Assembly: GCF_014840935.1 (NCBI RefSeq)
Contig: NZ_CP062005.1
Coordinates: 2,542,001-2,606,000 of the forward strand
Length of the DNA: 64,000 nucleotides
Reading direction: 5' to 3'
DNA from: Halomonas sp. YLGW01
Lineage (GTDB): Bacteria; Pseudomonadota; Gammaproteobacteria; Pseudomonadales; Halomonadaceae
Made by a program: the position numbers and the translations under genes. Positions 39,292 through 47,400 of this stretch are shown here, one piece after another (the stretch's first letter is position 1; the number at the start of each line of letters is the position of its first letter). The notes under the pieces were generated by a model. The model saw only the letters and a program-made list of their open reading frames with translations, searched no databases and had not been told where the DNA came from.

Positions 39292-39947
39292 CCCGACCGC
39301 TGATCGGCATCACCACCTCCGATGACAAGAGCCGCCTCGCCTGGGCCTTCGACTGGCTGGCCGTGTGGCGCCATGGCGGGCGCCCGCTGCGGCTGTCGCC
39401 GTCACGCCCGGTGCCCAAGACCCTGGACGGTCTGATCATCGGCGGCGGCGATGACATCGAGGCGCACCTCTACGGCGGCGAGGTGCAGCTCGATGTGCGC
39501 GTCGACCCCGAGCGCGACGCCCTGGAGCTCGACCTGCTCGAGCGCTTCATCCCCAGTCGCTGCCCGGTGCTCGGCATCTGCCGTGGTGCCCAGCTGATCA
39601 ACGTATATCTCGGCGGCACCCTGGACAGCGACATCTACACCACCTATCAGGACCTCAAGCGCCGGCGCACCGTGCTACCCCGCAAGACCGTCGATATCGT
39701 CGCCGACAGCAAGCTGCATCGCATCCTCGAGGTCAGCTGGTGTCGCATCAACAGCCTGCACCACCAGGCCGTGCAGGAGGCCGGCCGCGGCATCGAGATC
39801 GTCGCCCGGGACCGGGACGGCCTGGTACAGGGCATCGAATCGAAGGAGCACGACTTCCTGATCGGCGTGCAATGGCATCCCGAGTGGCTGATCTTCAACC
39901 GCCCCCAACAACGGCTGATCCGCGCCCTGGTCGACGCCGCCTGCTGA
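39288..39947 (+). CDS. class I glutamine-amidotransferase-like hydrolase (peptidase C26 / PuuD-like)
   Basis: A 219-residue protein with the catalytic triad of the C26 family: C98 in L-G-I-C-R-G-A-Q, and H197 and E199 in G-V-Q-W-H-P-E-W. PuuD-type enzymes hydrolyse gamma-glutamyl amides such as gamma-glutamyl-GABA. Here the gene overlaps the amidoligase by 4 bases, so it probably either supplies ammonia to, or removes the product of, that ligase. No putrescine pathway genes are nearby. It is about 30 residues shorter than E. coli PuuD. Confidence 0.85.
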   Translation: MTRPLIGITTSDDKSRLAWAFDWLAVWRHGGRPLRLSPSRPVPKTLDGLIIGGGDDIEAHLYGGEVQLDVRVDPERDALELDLLERFIPSRCPVLGICRGAQLINVYLGGTLDSDIYTTYQDLKRRRTVLPRKTVDIVADSKLHRILEVSWCRINSLHHQAVQEAGRGIEIVARDRDGLVQGIESKEHDFLIGVQWHPEWLIFNRPQQRLIRALVDAAC

Positions 39948-40007
39948 CCGTTTCTCGGCGCCATCCATCACCGCCTGACCGGCGCCATCCCTTTCATCAT
40001 GCAAGCC

Positions 40008-43000
40008 CTAGCGCGGCATCACCCTCACCTCACCCTGCGCCTCCAGTGGGCGGGGCCGGTTGATTAGGTAACCCTGGGCATAATCGATCCCCAGAAGTTC
40101 GAGCTGGCTCATGATCGCCTCATTTTCGACGAATTCGGCGATGGTTTGCAGGCCGAGGGTGTGGCCGACAGTATTGATCGCCTCGACCATCGCCCGGTCG
40201 ATAGAATCGCTGTCGATGTCGCGTATGAAGCAACCGTCGATCTTGAGAAAATCCACCGGCAACTGCTTGAGATAACCGAACGACGACAGCCCGGCACCGA
40301 AGTCATCGAGCGCGAACTTGCACCCAAGCTCCTTGAGCCGCCAGATCAGCTCGGTAACTCGGGATAGTTGAGCGATCGCCGTACTCTCGGTGATCTCGAA
40401 GCACAGCGTGCCTGCCGGTAGCGCCGCACTGGCGACTCGCTCGACCAATTCTTCGCAGAAGCGCTCATCGGATAGCGACGCCCCGGAGAGATTGACCGCC
40501 CACAAGCCACACACTTCAACTGATTGATGCCTGTCGGACAACCATGCCAGGACATTACTGATCACCCAACGATCGATCCGAGGCATCAAATTGTAGCGCT
40601 CGGCAGCGGGCATGAAGGTCCCCGGCGTGATCAGTCGGTCGCCTTCCTGGATACGCACCAGGATCTCGTGGTGGCGCGACTCGCCGGGCCGGCCGACCGG
40701 GACGATCGACTGAGCGAACAACCGCAGTCGATCCTCGTCGAGCGCCGCCTGTAGCCGTGGCACCCATTGCAATGCGCCATGACGCTCCATCAGCACGCTA
40801 TCGTCCGCCTGGTAGACATGAATACGATTGCGCCCCGCCTCCTTGGCTGCATAGCACGCCGCATCCGCTGCGCTCAGCACATCGCTCAGTGAGCACGCAC
40901 CCGAGATGCCGACCAAGCCGATGCTGACACCGATCGAGAAAGTCCGACCCTCCCAGGCAAAGCGGAAATCATCGATCGCCTCGCGCAGGCCTTCTGCAAG
41001 TGTCTGAGCCTTGTCCAGCAGGCAATCGTAGTAGACGATGCCAAACTCATCGCCGCCCAGCCGGGCGACCAGATCCGACGTTCTCAGGTGTTCGCGCAAC
41101 AGTGCGCCCACTTGGCGCAGCAGTTCGTCACCGGCCATGTGACCGCAGGTATCGTTGACCACCTTGAACTGGTCGAGATCGAGATAGCACAGGACATGCT
41201 GCCCTTTTTCGCGCTCAACCAGTTTGCTCAACGCCACTTCGAAGCACCGCCGGTTGGCCATTCCGGTGAGGGCATCATGATTGGCCTGATGATTGAGCCT
41301 GCGTGACAGATCACGGGTCTCAGAGACATCCTGGAAGACCACAACCGCGCCGACAATGCAGCCGTTGCGGGCGCGGATGGGAGCGGCAGAATTCTGCACC
41401 GGGCAGGGGTCGGCGTTTTCCACTTTCAGCAGGTGCGAGGCCGAAGCGACGATAGGCTTGCCGTCGCTGAGTACCCGTCGCGCCGGGTTGGCGATCGCCC
41501 TGCCGGTCAGCTCGTCGATCAGCTGGTAAACCTTGCCGATCGGCTGGCCAAGCGCTTCCCGATGGCTCCAACCGGTCAGGCGTTGCCCCTCACGATTGAT
41601 GAAGCGAATCAGCCCACCTTCATCGGTGGTAATCACCCCGTCACCGATCGAGGCCAGCGTGACCTGGGCCAGGTCGCGCTCACGATGCAACTGATCCTGG
41701 ACGCGCCGGCGCTCGGTGACATCACGCACTAGCGCCGCGCACTCGGCGTCCGAGTCCGCGGCGCCCTCGCTGAACTGCAACTCCAGGTAGCGAGCTCCCT
41801 CTACGGGGTCGTTGACACGTATCTCTCGCCGCTGCCCGGGCAGCGGCGGTGTACCGGCGACCAGGCGCTGAAGCGGCTGACCGACGATCTCCACGGCATG
41901 GATTCCAAATAGCTTCTCCGCGCCAGGGTTGAGGCTGGTCAAAGTTCCATCGGCACGCCACGTCACCAGCCCGTCACGCAAGTTCTGCACCAGCACCTGG
42001 GTTCGTGCCATGGCCTTTTCCAACGCCTCCGACACGCGATTGTAGCTGGCCGCAATCTCCCCCACCTCGGTAAAAGGGTCGGCGGCGACGCGCCCTTTCA
42101 CATTGCCGCTGCGCTCATGGCGGCGCATCGCTTCAAGCAGATCGAAGAGCTCGCTGCGGGCACCGTGCTCGGCCACATTGAGCCCCAACTGCTCCGCCTC
42201 GGGCGAGACTCGCAGCGCCATCAACCGGCCGGTCAGCATCAGCAACAGCCAGGCACTGCCGCCGCCCCACAGTGCGCAGGCCACGATTCCCAGCAATTGC
42301 GCCTCGACCTGCTGCCAGCGCGATAGCCCAGTGCCCAGCAACTCGAGATCACCTAGCAGGCCGACCGCCAGCGTGCCCCAGATCCCCGCCACCAGGTGGG
42401 CGGGGATCGCCCCCACAGCGTCATCAATGCGCCAGCGCAGTAGTCCCTCGCTGCTGATGACCATCAAGACACCGCTGGCCGCACCGACCACCAGCGACTG
42501 CTCGGCAGTCAGCGCATGCGCCCCAGCGGTGATCGCCACCAACCCGGCTATGGCACCGTTCATGGCATAGTTCACTTCGGCATAGCGGCGTAGCCGCCAC
42601 CCCACCAGCATGCCCGAGAGCACGCCACCAACCGCACCCATCACAGTATTCACAAGCACACCGGGGACCCGCTCGTCGAACGCCATGGTGCTACCGCCAT
42701 TGAAGCCGAACCAGCCTAGAAACAGCAGCAGCACACCCAGCATTGCCAGCGGCAGGTTGCTGGCAGGCACCGGCGTGGTCGGCTGGCCGTCGACGAACCG
42801 CCCGTGACGAGGCCCGATACGCAGCACGGCAACCAGCGCCACCCATCCTCCCAGGCTGTGCACTACCGTCGAACCGGCAAAGTCGACGAAGCCACGCGCC
42901 TCTAGCCAGCCCGAATACTCACCCAGCGCGCTGGCCCAGACCCAGTGACCGAACACGGGGTAGATGAGCACACCGACCAATAAAGTGATCAGCAAATAGG

Positions 43001-43358
43001 CAAGAAACGGCATGCGCTCTGCCACTGCACCGGAGACGATGGTGGTGGCAGTGGCGCAGAACATCGCCTCGAACAGGAAGAAACTGGCAAGCCAGGCATC
43101 GTTCCCGACCGCCATCCGCGGCAAAAAATGCGAACCGCCGACAAGACCAGCGATGCTGTCGCCGAACATCAGGCCGAAGCCAAGCAGCCAGAAAGCAGCC
43201 ACGGTGACCGTAAAATCGGCGAGATTCTTCATCGCCACATTGATGGCATTCTTGCCACGCGTGACGCCCGACTCGAGGCACAGGAAGCCGGCCTGCATGA
43301 CAAAGACCAGCATGGCGCCCCATAGCACCCACAGCATATCCAGTAGCGGGACATCCAT
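40008..43358 (-). CDS. ammonium transporter fused to HAMP-like, PAS, PAS, GGDEF and EAL domains
   Basis: A 1116-residue fusion. Residues 1-385 are an Amt domain with about eleven helices, the twin pore histidines H167 and H321, D159, and F-N-G-G-S. Residues about 385-450 look like a HAMP linker. Two PAS domains follow (about 455-560 and 570-690), then GGDEF (G-G-D-E-F at 768-772) and EAL, where the signature reads E-I-L at 898-900. The other EAL metal and catalytic positions (V-N-L-S-G, F-E-I-T-E-S, D-D-F-G-A-G, L-K-I-D-G, A-E-F-V-E) look intact. It may read out ammonium by changing c-di-GMP. AGGAG is 9 bases before the ATG. A sigma-54 promoter lies about 215 bases upstream. Confidence 0.9.
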   Translation of the reverse strand: MDVPLLDMLWVLWGAMLVFVMQAGFLCLESGVTRGKNAINVAMKNLADFTVTVAAFWLLGFGLMFGDSIAGLVGGSHFLPRMAVGNDAWLASFFLFEAMFCATATTIVSGAVAERMPFLAYLLITLLVGVLIYPVFGHWVWASALGEYSGWLEARGFVDFAGSTVVHSLGGWVALVAVLRIGPRHGRFVDGQPTTPVPASNLPLAMLGVLLLFLGWFGFNGGSTMAFDERVPGVLVNTVMGAVGGVLSGMLVGWRLRRYAEVNYAMNGAIAGLVAITAGAHALTAEQSLVVGAASGVLMVISSEGLLRWRIDDAVGAIPAHLVAGIWGTLAVGLLGDLELLGTGLSRWQQVEAQLLGIVACALWGGGSAWLLLMLTGRLMALRVSPEAEQLGLNVAEHGARSELFDLLEAMRRHERSGNVKGRVAADPFTEVGEIAASYNRVSEALEKAMARTQVLVQNLRDGLVTWRADGTLTSLNPGAEKLFGIHAVEIVGQPLQRLVAGTPPLPGQRREIRVNDPVEGARYLELQFSEGAADSDAECAALVRDVTERRRVQDQLHRERDLAQVTLASIGDGVITTDEGGLIRFINREGQRLTGWSHREALGQPIGKVYQLIDELTGRAIANPARRVLSDGKPIVASASHLLKVENADPCPVQNSAAPIRARNGCIVGAVVVFQDVSETRDLSRRLNHQANHDALTGMANRRCFEVALSKLVEREKGQHVLCYLDLDQFKVVNDTCGHMAGDELLRQVGALLREHLRTSDLVARLGGDEFGIVYYDCLLDKAQTLAEGLREAIDDFRFAWEGRTFSIGVSIGLVGISGACSLSDVLSAADAACYAAKEAGRNRIHVYQADDSVLMERHGALQWVPRLQAALDEDRLRLFAQSIVPVGRPGESRHHEILVRIQEGDRLITPGTFMPAAERYNLMPRIDRWVISNVLAWLSDRHQSVEVCGLWAVNLSGASLSDERFCEELVERVASAALPAGTLCFEITESTAIAQLSRVTELIWRLKELGCKFALDDFGAGLSSFGYLKQLPVDFLKIDGCFIRDIDSDSIDRAMVEAINTVGHTLGLQTIAEFVENEAIMSQLELLGIDYAQGYLINRPRPLEAQGEVRVMPR

Positions 43359-43457
43359 ATATATGTGCTCCTAACGCTCAGAGCCCCACATTCACCCCCT
43401 GAATGCGGCCATGGAGCCTGGCGCTCTGCAAGAAAACGATAAGCGCAGCGATTACAA

Positions 43458-43472
43458 GCACCGAAATAGTGC
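43458..43472 (-). promoter_or_regulatory. NtrC-like site in the leader of the Amt-GGDEF-EAL gene
   Basis: GCACC-N5-A-GTGC matches the NtrC pattern GCAC-N7-GTGC, with one inner position off the fuller GCACC-N5-GGTGC form. It lies about 100 bases downstream of the predicted start site, not upstream as is usual, so the assignment is tentative. Confidence 0.35.
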
Positions 43473-43572
43473 GTCGACGCGCCGTCAAGCGGCTAATAAA
43501 GTGCATTCAGGCAATGTCGCTCAGCGACTGCCCGCCTGTACCGCCAATGTCAGACTTTGCCATATTAGTGAA

Positions 43573-43588
43573 AGCAATAACGGTGCCA
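43573..43588 (-). promoter_or_regulatory. sigma-54 promoter for the Amt-GGDEF-EAL gene
   Basis: On the minus strand the sequence reads TGGCAC-N5-TTGCT, an exact match to the core -24/-12 consensus (GG and GC correctly spaced). It points at the fusion gene, predicting a start site near 43561 and a leader of about 200 bases. RpoN dependence fits control of ammonium transporters by nitrogen status. Confidence 0.72.
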
Positions 43589-43735
43589 GCCGAGTGCGAC
43601 TGGAGGGCTCCAACGCTCCGGTCGGCCCTGGGAAGGGTGGTTCTGTAGGAGGTCATGGTCCTGGTGGTGGCGACCAGGTCCCGCCTTTTCAACGTTCTCG
43701 AGATGAACCATGAGAGCAGACTACCCCCTAACGAC

Positions 43736-43770
43736 GACGGCCCTCCCGGTAAACCGGGAGGGCCGTCTTG
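43736..43770 (+). terminator. strong hairpin upstream of the Amt-GGDEF-EAL gene
   Basis: A perfect 15-base stem (43736-43750 with 43753-43767) is followed by TTGTACTT. The U tail is short. No rightward gene precedes it, so it either ends an unrecognised small transcript or insulates osmC from the neighbouring promoter. Confidence 0.5.
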
Positions 43771-43886
43771 TACTTACGGTTTAGTAACTGCTTATTCGTT
43801 TCGTTACCAGTACCGCTCGCTATCAATGCCTATTGAAGTGGGCTTTCTGCACGTGGCTTTTTCAGCAGAGCGCCCTGTAATAGGCA

Positions 43887-44318
43887 TTAACCTTCCAGGC
43901 GAGCGTCCAGGCTGATCTTGGCATTGAACAGCTTGGAGACCGGGCAGCCTGCCTTGGCCTTGTTGGCGGCATCGTCGAAGGTCGCCTGATCGGCACCGGG
44001 AACCTTGGCCACGCAGTCTAAGTGCACGGCGGAGATGGTGAAGCCGCTGTCGTCTTGATCGAGGCTCACGGTGGCCTCGGTCTTGATGCTCTCGGGCTCG
44101 AGCCCGGCCTCGCCCAGCATCATCGAGAAGGCCATGGAGAAACAGCTGGCGTGGGCGGCACCGATCAGCTCTTCGGGGTTACTGCCGGCCTGGCCCTCGA
44201 AGCGCTGCTGGAAGCCGTAGGGGACGGATGATAGCGCCCCGCTTTCGGTCGAGACCGTGCCCTTGCCCTTTTTCAGACTACCTTGCCATTCAGCGGAACC
44301 CTGCTTCTTGATGCTCAT
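43887..44318 (-). CDS. osmC: peroxiredoxin OsmC
   Basis: A 143-residue protein of the OsmC branch. The reactive cysteines lie exactly where E. coli OsmC has them, C59 (H-A-S-C-F-S-M-A) and C125 (A-G-C-P-V-S-K), and the conserved N-P-E-E-L-I-G-A-A-H is present. It reduces organic hydroperoxides and is often induced by osmotic stress. AAGGAGG stands 4 bases before the ATG. A thiol peroxidase gene lies 102 bases upstream on the same strand. Confidence 0.94.
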   Translation of the reverse strand: MSIKKQGSAEWQGSLKKGKGTVSTESGALSSVPYGFQQRFEGQAGSNPEELIGAAHASCFSMAFSMMLGEAGLEPESIKTEATVSLDQDDSGFTISAVHLDCVAKVPGADQATFDDAANKAKAGCPVSKLFNAKISLDARLEG

Positions 44319-44419
44319 ACTGCCTCCTTGTACGGATCGCGTTGCGTATCGTGCGTCGGCCCATGCGTCATGCGGCCCGCATGGTGTCTGGCCCGGACGA
44401 TGCCGGGCCCGGATAGGGT

Positions 44420-44920
44420 CTAGCCCAGCGCGGCCATGGCGGCCTGATAGTCCGGCTCATCCTTCAGCTCACCGACCAGCTGGCTGTGGATCACCCGGTC
44501 TTGCTCATCGATGACCACCACCGCCCGGGCGGTCAGCCCGGTCATCGGCCCGCTCGCGAGTGCCACGCCATAGGCGCGATGAAAGTCCGGATGGCGAAAG
44601 GTCGAGAGCGTCTCGACGTTGTCCAGGCCCTCTGCACCACAGAAGCGCTTGGCGGCAAACGGCAGATCCGCCGAGACCACCAGCACCACGGTGTTATCGA
44701 GCCTTGAGGCGTACTCATTGAACTTGCGGGTCGAAGTGGCGCAGGTCGGGGTATCGACGCTGGGGATGATGTTCAGGACCTTGCGCTTGCCGGCATAGTC
44801 GGCAAGGGTCACGTCCTCCAGGGCCTGGTTGGTCAGGGTAAAGGCCGGGGCCGTTTGGCCACTCTGGGGGAGCTCACCGTCGACCTCGACGGGGGTACCG
44901 GCACGGGTGATCTGCGTCAT
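44420..44920 (-). CDS. tpx: thiol peroxidase
   Basis: A 166-residue atypical 2-Cys peroxiredoxin. The peroxidatic C60 is in D-T-P-T-C and the resolving C94 in R-F-C-G, matching E. coli Tpx (C61, C95), with the active-site T57. It detoxifies lipid and alkyl hydroperoxides with thioredoxin. AGGAGG is 4 bases before the ATG at 44920; a longer frame to 44971 lacks support. Together with osmC it forms a peroxide-defence neighbourhood. Confidence 0.95.
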   Translation of the reverse strand: MTQITRAGTPVEVDGELPQSGQTAPAFTLTNQALEDVTLADYAGKRKVLNIIPSVDTPTCATSTRKFNEYASRLDNTVVLVVSADLPFAAKRFCGAEGLDNVETLSTFRHPDFHRAYGVALASGPMTGLTARAVVVIDEQDRVIHSQLVGELKDEPDYQAAMAALG

Positions 44921-45023
44921 GTCACCTCCTTCAGCATCGGGCCATCGGAATGAAGGCCCGGGAAAGGTCACCTATCACTTACTCTGGCGCCTACCTCTTC
45001 TGTGGTGATGGTGGCGCCGGGAA

Positions 45024-45644
45024 TCAAGGGCGGCCCGCGCCTACCGTCGTCAACGCCGCCAGCTTCGTTGCCAGTGCCTCGCCACCCAGGGCCGTCATGG
45101 CGGCGGCATTGCGCTCGGGAATGGCCTCCGGGTCCGGGTAGTGCGCCAGGGCCTCGGCGATGGCGTCTTCTCGCAGCAGATGCAGCATCGGCCAGGGCGA
45201 GCGGTTGGTGTAATTGGTCGGATCATCCTCCTCGACACCCTCGAAGCAATAGTCCGGATGGAAGCTCGCCAGCTGGTAGACACCCTCGTAGCCCTGCTCC
45301 TCGAACAGCGCCTCGGCGACGCCCAGCAGGTCCAGATAGTCATCGAAGTCGTTCACCCCGTCGGCGAGCACCAGCAGCGTGGTGGAAAGCGCAGGATCCT
45401 CGTCCAGTCGTCGGCACTCCTCGAGCAGCGCCCCCAGGGTCTCGGCCCAGTCGTGCGCCGACACCGCCACGTAGCGAATGGTCTGGCGCTTCACCTCACG
45501 CCCGGCGAAGGGGCACAGGTTGCGAGGCACCACGAAGTCCTCGACCCAGGCGCGGGACGCGGCGAGGGCCCGGTCGGAGAGAGCCCGATCAGCATGAACA
45601 CCGTCGGAAGCGGCAGAAGAAGCAGGAGTGGAAGCGGAGGACAT
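45024..45644 (-). CDS. DUF1415 family protein
   Basis: A 206-residue protein with a Ser/Ala-rich start, then the conserved W-V-x-x-F-V-V-P-R-N-L-C-P-F-A, a central D-x-F-D-D-Y-L-D-L, and the late Y-Q-L-A-S-F-H-P-D-Y-C-F and N-Y-T-N-R-S-P-W-P-M-L-H-L-L-R. These segments define DUF1415, whose function is unknown. The ATG at 45644 has only a weak ribosome site; an earlier start at 45734 adds 30 residues not typical of the family. Confidence 0.85.
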   Translation of the reverse strand: MSSASTPASSAASDGVHADRALSDRALAASRAWVEDFVVPRNLCPFAGREVKRQTIRYVAVSAHDWAETLGALLEECRRLDEDPALSTTLLVLADGVNDFDDYLDLLGVAEALFEEQGYEGVYQLASFHPDYCFEGVEEDDPTNYTNRSPWPMLHLLREDAIAEALAHYPDPEAIPERNAAAMTALGGEALATKLAALTTVGAGRP

Positions 45645-45749
45645 CGGCGACTCGTCGGCAGGAAAATGGCAGGCCCCGACATTGTAGCCGATCGATGCGG
45701 CGCCAGCGTCAGACAGCGGGTGACCCGACAGCACGCCTGCAGAGCGGAG

Positions 45750-46442
45750 CTAGCCGTCGGCGCGACGTCGGTAACGCCGCGAGGCCAGTCGGTCGGCCAG
45801 CCGAGTGGGTTCGGGCAGCTTGGTACGGCCCAGGCAAGCCTGCGCCCAGTCGACGGCGGTGACCAGCGACAAGCGATGCCCCGGGGACACGAAGACCGGC
45901 TTGACGCCTGCGCGGGAGCGCAACACGGCCCCGATGCACTCGTCGCCATCCATCAGCGGCGTCCAGTCGCCGCGGCGCTCTGGCACCTCGGCGTGGCGCC
46001 CGCACAGCCGGGTCTTGGCGATGCCGATGGTGGGCAGGTCGAGCCACAGCCCCAGATGCGCCGCGATGCCGAGCCGGCGAGGATGGGCGATGCCCTGTCC
46101 ATCGACCATCACCAGATCGGGACGCCGGGAAAGCCGCGAGAAGGCAGCAAGCGCCGCCGGCAGCTCGCGAAAGGCCAGCAGCCCCGGCACGTAGGGAAAG
46201 CGGGTGGGCTCGCGATGCACGACCTCCTCGAGGACGGCAAGCCCCGGCCAGGCCAACAGCACGACGGCGGCGCGAGTGATCGCGCCGCCGTCCTCGAAGC
46301 CGATATCCACCCCGGCAATGCATGTCACCGCGGCAAGCCGGTCCTCATGTTCGAGCCGCAAAGCCAGTCGCTTCTGTAATGCGATCGCCTCGCTGGGCGT
46401 CAGCGCCCAGTCGTGCAGGCCGGTCGTCTGTGGCCAGCGCAC
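45750..46442 (-). CDS. nfi: endonuclease V
   Basis: About 230 residues with the RNase H-like fold of Nfi. The catalytic residues are D46 (G-V-D-I-G-F), E93 (F-R-E-L-P), D114 (V-D-G-Q-G) and H120 (H-P-R-R-L-G). It nicks DNA near deaminated bases, especially hypoxanthine. No ATG is well placed: a GTG at 46442, 8 bases after the upstream stop, gives the expected N-terminus, and a GTG at 46497-46499 would add 19 residues overlapping the DUF1499 gene. It lies directly downstream of that gene. Confidence 0.9.
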   Translation of the reverse strand: MRWPQTTGLHDWALTPSEAIALQKRLALRLEHEDRLAAVTCIAGVDIGFEDGGAITRAAVVLLAWPGLAVLEEVVHREPTRFPYVPGLLAFRELPAALAAFSRLSRRPDLVMVDGQGIAHPRRLGIAAHLGLWLDLPTIGIAKTRLCGRHAEVPERRGDWTPLMDGDECIGAVLRSRAGVKPVFVSPGHRLSLVTAVDWAQACLGRTKLPEPTRLADRLASRRYRRRADG

Positions 46443-46449
46443 CGTAGAA

Positions 46450-46872
46450 TCAATCGCAGAAGCCCCAGCCCTCGAGCAGCATGCGAAGCTTCTCGACACG
46501 CGCGCGATTCTTGCCCAGATCGGTGACGCCTAACCGGGAGGCGCTGCGAACATGGCAGACACCCTCTTCCTCCGACCAGAAGAACTCCAGGTCGTCGATG
46601 AACCCCAGCGGCGAATGGCATTCGGCATGCAGGTAGGTATCGGTCGCCGTGATCACTTCGGCCTGTTCACAGCCGGCGATCGCCGTCTGCAGGCGCTTCA
46701 TCAGCTGCGCCGGCGTACGATCCCCCAGTTCCAGCGGCGCGATGTAGTGGGTCCTGTCCTCGACCGGCGCCTCGCTGGAGACGCTGCTGTGCTGGTCGTC
46801 GCAGATGGCGAGATGGCCATCATGGATCCCCAGGTTGGCGGGACGCTTGCTGGTCAGCGGGTTGGTCATCAT
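46450..46872 (-). CDS. DUF1499 family protein
   Basis: A 140-residue protein with the family hallmarks Y-L-H-A-E-C-H-S, F-I-D-D-L-E-F-F and the C-terminal V-R-S-A-S-R-L-G-V-T-D-L-G-K-N-R-A-R-V-E. It lacks the membrane or lipoprotein N-terminus seen in some relatives. Function is unknown. ATGs at 46881, 46872 and 46869 are in frame; AAGG is 9 bases before 46872. It is immediately upstream of the endonuclease V gene, with which it is probably cotranscribed. Confidence 0.85.
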   Translation of the reverse strand: MMTNPLTSKRPANLGIHDGHLAICDDQHSSVSSEAPVEDRTHYIAPLELGDRTPAQLMKRLQTAIAGCEQAEVITATDTYLHAECHSPLGFIDDLEFFWSEEEGVCHVRSASRLGVTDLGKNRARVEKLRMLLEGWGFCD

Positions 46873-47400
46873 AGGCTGCATCCTTAACGGTCTGATCGCT
46901 TGTTATACGGTTGTTGTTCGCGGGTGGTGTGATGCCCGGCCAATGAAGGTCGGTCTTCCTGTTCAGGGCGTGCTCGAGCGGCGCCTGACCCATGGATGCC
47001 ATCCCTGCATCGAAAGGCCTGGTGGCAGGCCTGCATCCGCGACATGAATCGACACCGTCTCTTCATGTCCTCCTTCGGCTATCCAGAGTCGCCAGAAGCC
47101 AGCATCTATGCGAAGGATCTTATGCTGCGAAAGAACTTATGCTGCGAAGGGACTTAATGCTGCAAAAATACCTTTATGCGACATAACGCATATGGATGAC
47201 CCTGAACATAAGGACTTAAGCAAAATTGCATAAGCAATTTGTTCGCCCTTGGCAACTCATCTTTAGTCAAGTCCACATCCGGGGCCTTTGCAAGCGGCAT
47301 GGCGTCGGTGGAGCGTCCATGGTCTCGACGCTGAATCCACGCTCGCCGCGCGCCCCTGCAGTGAAGGGCCCATCGGCAGTATGATGGTGCCCTGTCATTC
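46873..47400. other. 528-base intergenic region upstream of sbcDC
   Basis: No gene is recognised. The left part carries the promoter of the DUF1499 gene. The AT-richer right part (47100-47250) holds the 17-base repeats annotated separately and a small dyad, GCAAAATTGC (47220-47229). Confidence 0.55.
47102..47188 (+). repeat. four to five imperfect 17-base direct repeats before sbcDC
   Basis: CTTATGCTGCGAAAGAA (47119-47135) and CTTATGCTGCGAAGGGA (47136-47152) are almost identical. They are followed by CTTAATGCTGC... (from 47153) and CTTTATGCGAC... (from 47172), and preceded by a weaker copy from 47102. Such arrays may bind a protein or be simple expansion; no matching regulator is known to me. 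Confidence 0.7.

Larger units (their letters stand above)
43359..43886. other. 528-base intergenic region upstream of the Amt-GGDEF-EAL gene
   Basis: This stretch holds the sigma-54 promoter and NtrC-like site annotated separately, an imperfect hairpin at about 43657-43680, and a strong hairpin at 43736-43767. Short frames such as 43403-43648 and 43655-43915 have no family resemblance. The part between 43768 and the osmC stop shows no recognised element. Confidence 0.5.

Noticed and set aside
43403-43648. 81-codon frame in the Amt upstream region
   Set aside because: It has no ribosome site or family resemblance and overlaps the sigma-54 promoter.
44369-44409. GC-rich inverted repeats between osmC and tpx as a terminator
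   Set aside because: The first has a one-base loop and the second lacks a U tail, so termination cannot be supported.
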